This document shows positions 61,401 through 64,000 of a stretch of DNA of 64,000 nucleotides, one piece after another. The position numbers and the translations under genes were made by a program. Source of the stretch: a bacterium (GTDB taxonomy: Bacteria; Myxococcota_A; Bradymonadia; Bradymonadales; Bradymonadaceae). The DNA is taken from positions 81,158 through 145,157 of the forward strand of contig JAUIBR010000013.1 of NCBI GenBank assembly GCA_030427705.1, in the 5' to 3' direction. Within the stretch, counting starts at the first letter, position 1; each line of letters begins with the position of its first letter. Below the pieces are notes generated by a model. The model was not told where the DNA came from. It worked only from the letters and a program-made list of their open reading frames with translations, and did not search any database.

Positions 61401-64000
61401 CAACAAAGGTGAACGGACCATTGTCTGGCGTATCGCGGCCTGATTCGGGCGAGGTACAGCCTGTGATCTCATCTGTTCCTGAATCACAACCATTGAACGC
61501 ATAAACTACAGAATCAAAGGATGTGTCGACGTTTACAGTCACCGCTGCACCTTGCTGAAGCCCCCGAACGACATAGAAAGCATCTTGCGAGATGGTTGAA
61601 GTTCCCCATCCACAGGTTTCAGCGTAGTCCGCATTGTATGGGTTTGCTTCGACAGGCCCCACAAGGACACCTGGTTGGATTTCCTGTGCTGAAGAACACG
61701 TCTCGTTGGTAGGTGCGACACAGAGGTTGTTCGCATCACAACCAAACTCACAGACCGTAGTCTCATCGTAGGCAGTTCCACTGTCGTTGCAAAGCTGCGA
61801 CTCACGATCGAGGACACAGCGGGATTCACCAGGTACGCACACTCGTGGGCGAATACTCACATCCAAGAAAGCATTGGCAATTGGTGATGAACCCACATCC
61901 TGCGTATCCACAACCAAGAAGCCAGAAATGTCTGCACCAGTATCGTTATGGTAAGCAAGGAACTCATCGTTACTCTGTCCAGCATTTGCACCTGCAAGGC
62001 ACGAATTCGCCAAATCAGCGCAGTCGGTGGTGAAGTACAACGCACCATAGTTGAACGAGTTCGGGGTCAGCAATGTCGCTTCAAGAACTTGATCGGCTGG
62101 AATCGTGATCGCATAAACACGCTCAGGTCCATCTGTGCCTCTCGCAGATCCAGTGTTGTTTGGAACACAACCGGCTGAACCTGGGTCGAGCTGATTCGTG
62201 AAATTGGTACGTGAAATGGTCTCATTCACAATCGGCAAGGTTGGCGTGAACGGCATGGCGCAATCATCCCCAGCGGGGCGGTTACAGACGTTTAGTGCCT
62301 GATCACATCCGAGTGGGCAGGTTTCGACGTCAAATGCGGTGCCAAACTCATTACACGAGTTGATATCACTTGCGTCCACACAGGTGTTGTCGGCAGGGGT
62401 GCATACAACGGCGTCAGATGTGTAGGTAATGGCGAAGCTACCAACATCCGTGCCTTCATCACCTTGAACGACGACAAAGTAGTCGCCAGGCTGGAGGCCC
62501 ACCGAAAGCTGTTCGTTGCGGCCTTCACCGAGGTCATTTGCACACTCAAGCTCTGAACGATCATCGTCGCAGAGTCTGCGTACATCGAACGAGATATCGA
62601 TATTGTCGATTGGTGTGACCGTGATGGTCACGAACTTTGGAGAATCGATTGGAAGTGCGATGATCGCCTCTGGGATCGTGCCGTCAATATCGGTGCAATC
62701 GCTGGTGAGTGTCGAGCTCGCACCCATATTCGTGGTTCCGGTCAGGGCTTGGTCCTCAAGCAGAGTGCCAATTGGAGCGGCACATGCGGCTGCTGCGTCA
62801 TCATTCACCACATCAAGGCGAACGTTGTAGGTCACACCTGCGGTAGAGACATCGCCGGAATCACGCACGATCGCCGTGTACACACCAGCGTTGCTGGTAT
62901 CAATTGCGGTCGTGATTTGGGCGGTCGCCGTTGGAGCGCCGTTTTCAGAAGTCGTGGCGGTGCCAAGCGAGGTTCCGTTTGGACTCAAGAGTTCGAGCTC
63001 AAGCGTTCCAAGACCCACGTCTGCGGTTGGAATCGTCACGCTGAACAGCAAGGTTCCAATGCTGGTTGGGTCGAGTGTGGTGTCAAACGCGTACCAATCT
63101 TCGTCGCCAGAGCAGATGCCTGCATCAAGTGGCTCAGCATCGTAGACGGTCTCGGAACCAGAAGCATTGTTTGGCTCGTAGCTGTCGTCGGTGCACGCCG
63201 ATGGTGCAGCACATGCGCCTGCGGAGCAGACACGGTCGTCTAGGCAGTCGACTGCTGCAGTACATCCATTTGGATCTTCTTCGCAGACCGCGGTCGAGTT
63301 TGCATCGTTGTAGTTGCAGACTTGGTTGCCTGGGCATCCGCCCACGCCGCATGCATCATCGGTATCAACGCATGCGCCACCGACGCATGAGAAGCCGTCA
63401 AGGCAATCATCTTGATTGCCGCAGGTGTCAGCGTTGACGCAATCCCCAGATGCCTCGTCGCAAACACCGCGTGCACATTGGCCGTCAACACACTGGTTAG
63501 CTTCACAGACGTTGGCGTCCGTGCAGTAGAAGCCTTCCAAGCATGCGTTATCGTCGCCGCCACAATCTGCTGCGTTTCCACATGCAAGGGCGTCGAAGTC
63601 ACAAACACCACGGTCACACGTCAGGCCGCCGCAGAACGTTGTTTCATCAACGCACTCGCCGCCGTCACATTTGAAGCCGTCAAGGCAAGCTTCGTCTTCG
63701 GTAGCCGAAGTACAAACGTCGTTGACGCACTCACCGGTTCCGACTTCGCAAACACCACGATCACACGTGACACCCGCGCAAGCGTCCGCTTCGCACGTTC
63801 CGTCGTTGCAGAAGAATCCTGCAAGGCAGTTTTGGTTCGTCTGGCAAGCCCCTTCCGGAGGATTCACGCAAGCTTCAGCCTGGCAAATACCGCGTTCGCA
63901 AACGCCGGTTGGGCAAGGGATGTCTGCTTCACAGGAATTGCTGTCGCACGAGTAACCGGGCAAGCAAGCATCTTCATCGCTTGAGCAGTTGTCGCCGTTG
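58477..64000 (-). CDS. Giant surface protein with Cys-rich and repeated PPC-like domains (partial)
   Basis: The frame continues unbroken to the right edge (the TTG at 63961-63963 is an internal Leu; upstream codons add more of the Cys-rich pattern), so the start lies outside and at least 1840 residues are coded. The visible N-terminal ~260 residues are Cys-rich repeats (CLAGFFCNDGTC, CLEGFYCTDANVC). About nine PPC-like beta domains follow, separated by seven Cys-rich linkers of the form CxxGxxxCxxxxxxxxCxxxGxxxxxxxCxxGC. Phrases such as SYEPNNASGSETVYDAEPLDA and DEDWYAFD open the first domain. Probably a rod-like surface or secreted protein; function unknown. A strong terminator follows. Confidence 0.93.
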   Translation of the reverse strand, partial: NGDNCSSDEDACLPGYSCDSNSCEADIPCPTGVCERGICQAEACVNPPEGACQTNQNCLAGFFCNDGTCEADACAGVTCDRGVCEVGTGECVNDVCTSATEDEACLDGFKCDGGECVDETTFCGGLTCDRGVCDFDALACGNAADCGGDDNACLEGFYCTDANVCEANQCVDGQCARGVCDEASGDCVNADTCGNQDDCLDGFSCVGGACVDTDDACGVGGCPGNQVCNYNDANSTAVCEEDPNGCTAAVDCLDDRVCSAGACAAPSACTDDSYEPNNASGSETVYDAEPLDAGICSGDEDWYAFDTTLDPTSIGTLLFSVTIPTADVGLGTLELELLSPNGTSLGTATTSENGAPTATAQITTAIDTSNAGVYTAIVRDSGDVSTAGVTYNVRLDVVNDDAAAACAAPIGTLLEDQALTGTTNMGASSTLTSDCTDIDGTIPEAIIALPIDSPKFVTITVTPIDNIDISFDVRRLCDDDRSELECANDLGEGRNEQLSVGLQPGDYFVVVQGDEGTDVGSFAITYTSDAVVCTPADNTCVDASDINSCNEFGTAFDVETCPLGCDQALNVCNRPAGDDCAMPFTPTLPIVNETISRTNFTNQLDPGSAGCVPNNTGSARGTDGPERVYAITIPADQVLEATLLTPNSFNYGALYFTTDCADLANSCLAGANAGQSNDEFLAYHNDTGADISGFLVVDTQDVGSSPIANAFLDVSIRPRVCVPGESRCVLDRESQLCNDSGTAYDETTVCEFGCDANNLCVAPTNETCSSAQEIQPGVLVGPVEANPYNADYAETCGWGTSTISQDAFYVVRGLQQGAAVTVNVDTSFDSVVYAFNGCDSGTDEITGCTSPESGRDTPDNGPFTFVADVAGDYYIGVSGWTGSSVDPGDTFTIQVDVTPPQCAANTVLGCSATTPGDIEVCDEFGQIQTAYSCTGGCSNSVCGTATGDSCYDALLAPTPTTGACPTGTPVGVACGLIAGDAAGQSNVVDIPSGVVGGCNLPSAGDSGELVYTFQLNAGELLTVDLDPNDTDVFGYFLKDCADLSTCSGNDGISSSGTMYYYAQGTEDIFFVVDTKQPAATGDDYTFNLLFQVDQSGTPQCAPGSIQCLDPINLGICNDDATLTTYSCGLGCDSGVCANDSAVDSVCTTAPDVGTGGIFLIDPNDAAYTNQIDPISCGGDVGDAEGKESYHSVSLAAGDILTASWARASGVDDSVIYLISDCADPAGTCLIGDKTYPGAASIRYQAQAAETLIIVTDSDFGVSSQRALEIDVSPPECNAGDIRCSLDDPDVIQSCDFGFYVDTYTCSDTCSAGACTNPDGDTCLEAAPVDTSTVTSGVVIAALDDFEDEGNPFSVSNPGSCQVSTSDITGESAWYAFDVPAGQLLSLQLDFNPEVSNTGADSALFVVTECGSNDACVSGTSGAGDERPNTASYFASAATTVFVGVVRDTSTSWGTESFELTWSLTGAVCQPGGVGCADASNLEVCNEDGSQAEQLACPSTCDPSISACAADPVLEDFCDSAPLITTNTRIIGNSADFTNTISIPDDGSCPGTQFSATDNPEAIYAVEIPANGLLRASMNHLTNTGQWEHMYLFTSCLDPVATCRAIDYGSSSQNADIEYFSEFGEVVYLGVDSEDYSFASEEYNQWSLDIEILVPDCDPSTFTNVCNAGNTGFEYCDANGFTQNYACAGNGVCSNGRCEEPVGDVCLDPFVATPAVLGTPEVFTGTLGDYDNDYDLGTGNACTGSRTIGPEPAYVVDLLAGQTVTASLVSDEATPEDLAVYIVSSCNDLTATCLAGSDTVGAAANPESAVYTATADESVYIIVDSFYAGSTGDYSLTVGVQ

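Overview
The window looks like a stretch of chromosome from a predatory or surface-living bacterium of the Myxococcota, most likely a Bradymonadales-type lineage (an inference from gene style, not a computed placement). The reasons are: many secreted lipoproteins with Asn-rich linkers straight after the lipobox; very long Cys-rich repeat proteins; MYXO-CTERM-like C-terminal tails (hydrophobic segment plus RRRR); MopE-type metal-binding repeats; and a kinase-AAA-TPR fusion. GC looks mid-50s and coding density is very high. I see no rRNA, tRNA, CRISPR array, prophage or insertion sequence.

Layout. 1-6.2 kb (minus): two sister lipoproteins with near-identical leaders, then a lipoprotein / LolD-like ATPase / MacB-like permease operon. 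6.4-8.6 kb (plus): a cation-chloride-cotransporter-like permease. 8.7-15.4 kb: a small membrane protein, a class A penicillin-binding protein with a lipoprotein partner, and transketolase. 15.5-21.7 kb: a DUF4846 protein, a lipoprotein, a TPR protein, and an M23 peptidase / membrane protein / ATP-grasp operon. 21.7-22.35 kb: the largest non-coding region, with an FNR-box-like palindrome and 14-bp tandem repeats. 22.4-31.1 kb (plus): an ASH-domain lipoprotein, a lysozyme-like lipoprotein with an outer-membrane barrel, a 13-unit Cys-rich protein, a HAD phosphatase, and a MoxR/CoxE pair. 31.0-43.95 kb (minus): pyroglutamyl peptidase, a Cys-rich protein of about 45 units, a DnaQ-type exonuclease, an M28 peptidase with TrpS, and a lipoprotein / SDR / M23-golvesin operon. 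44-50 kb (plus): lipoproteins, a GspE-N scaffold, QueG and an N-formylglutamate amidohydrolase. 50-64 kb: the kinase-AAA-TPR protein, a SurA/PpiC foldase, an MFS transporter, malate dehydrogenase, QueE, HU, and a giant protein with repeated PPC-like domains that runs off the window edge.

Most of the window serves the cell envelope: peptidoglycan synthesis and hydrolysis (PBP, two M23 enzymes, a lysozyme-like protein), lipoprotein export and folding (ABC system, PpiC), and surface display of disulfide-rich proteins. Central metabolism and tRNA-modification genes (tkt, mdh, trpS, queG, queE) lie between them. The points I rate highest are a queG gene with no standard start codon, a long hairpin abutting the queE start codon, a Cys-knot insertion in an ABC permease, the M23/membrane/ATP-grasp operon, and an acidic scaffold with recurring Thr-centred motifs.
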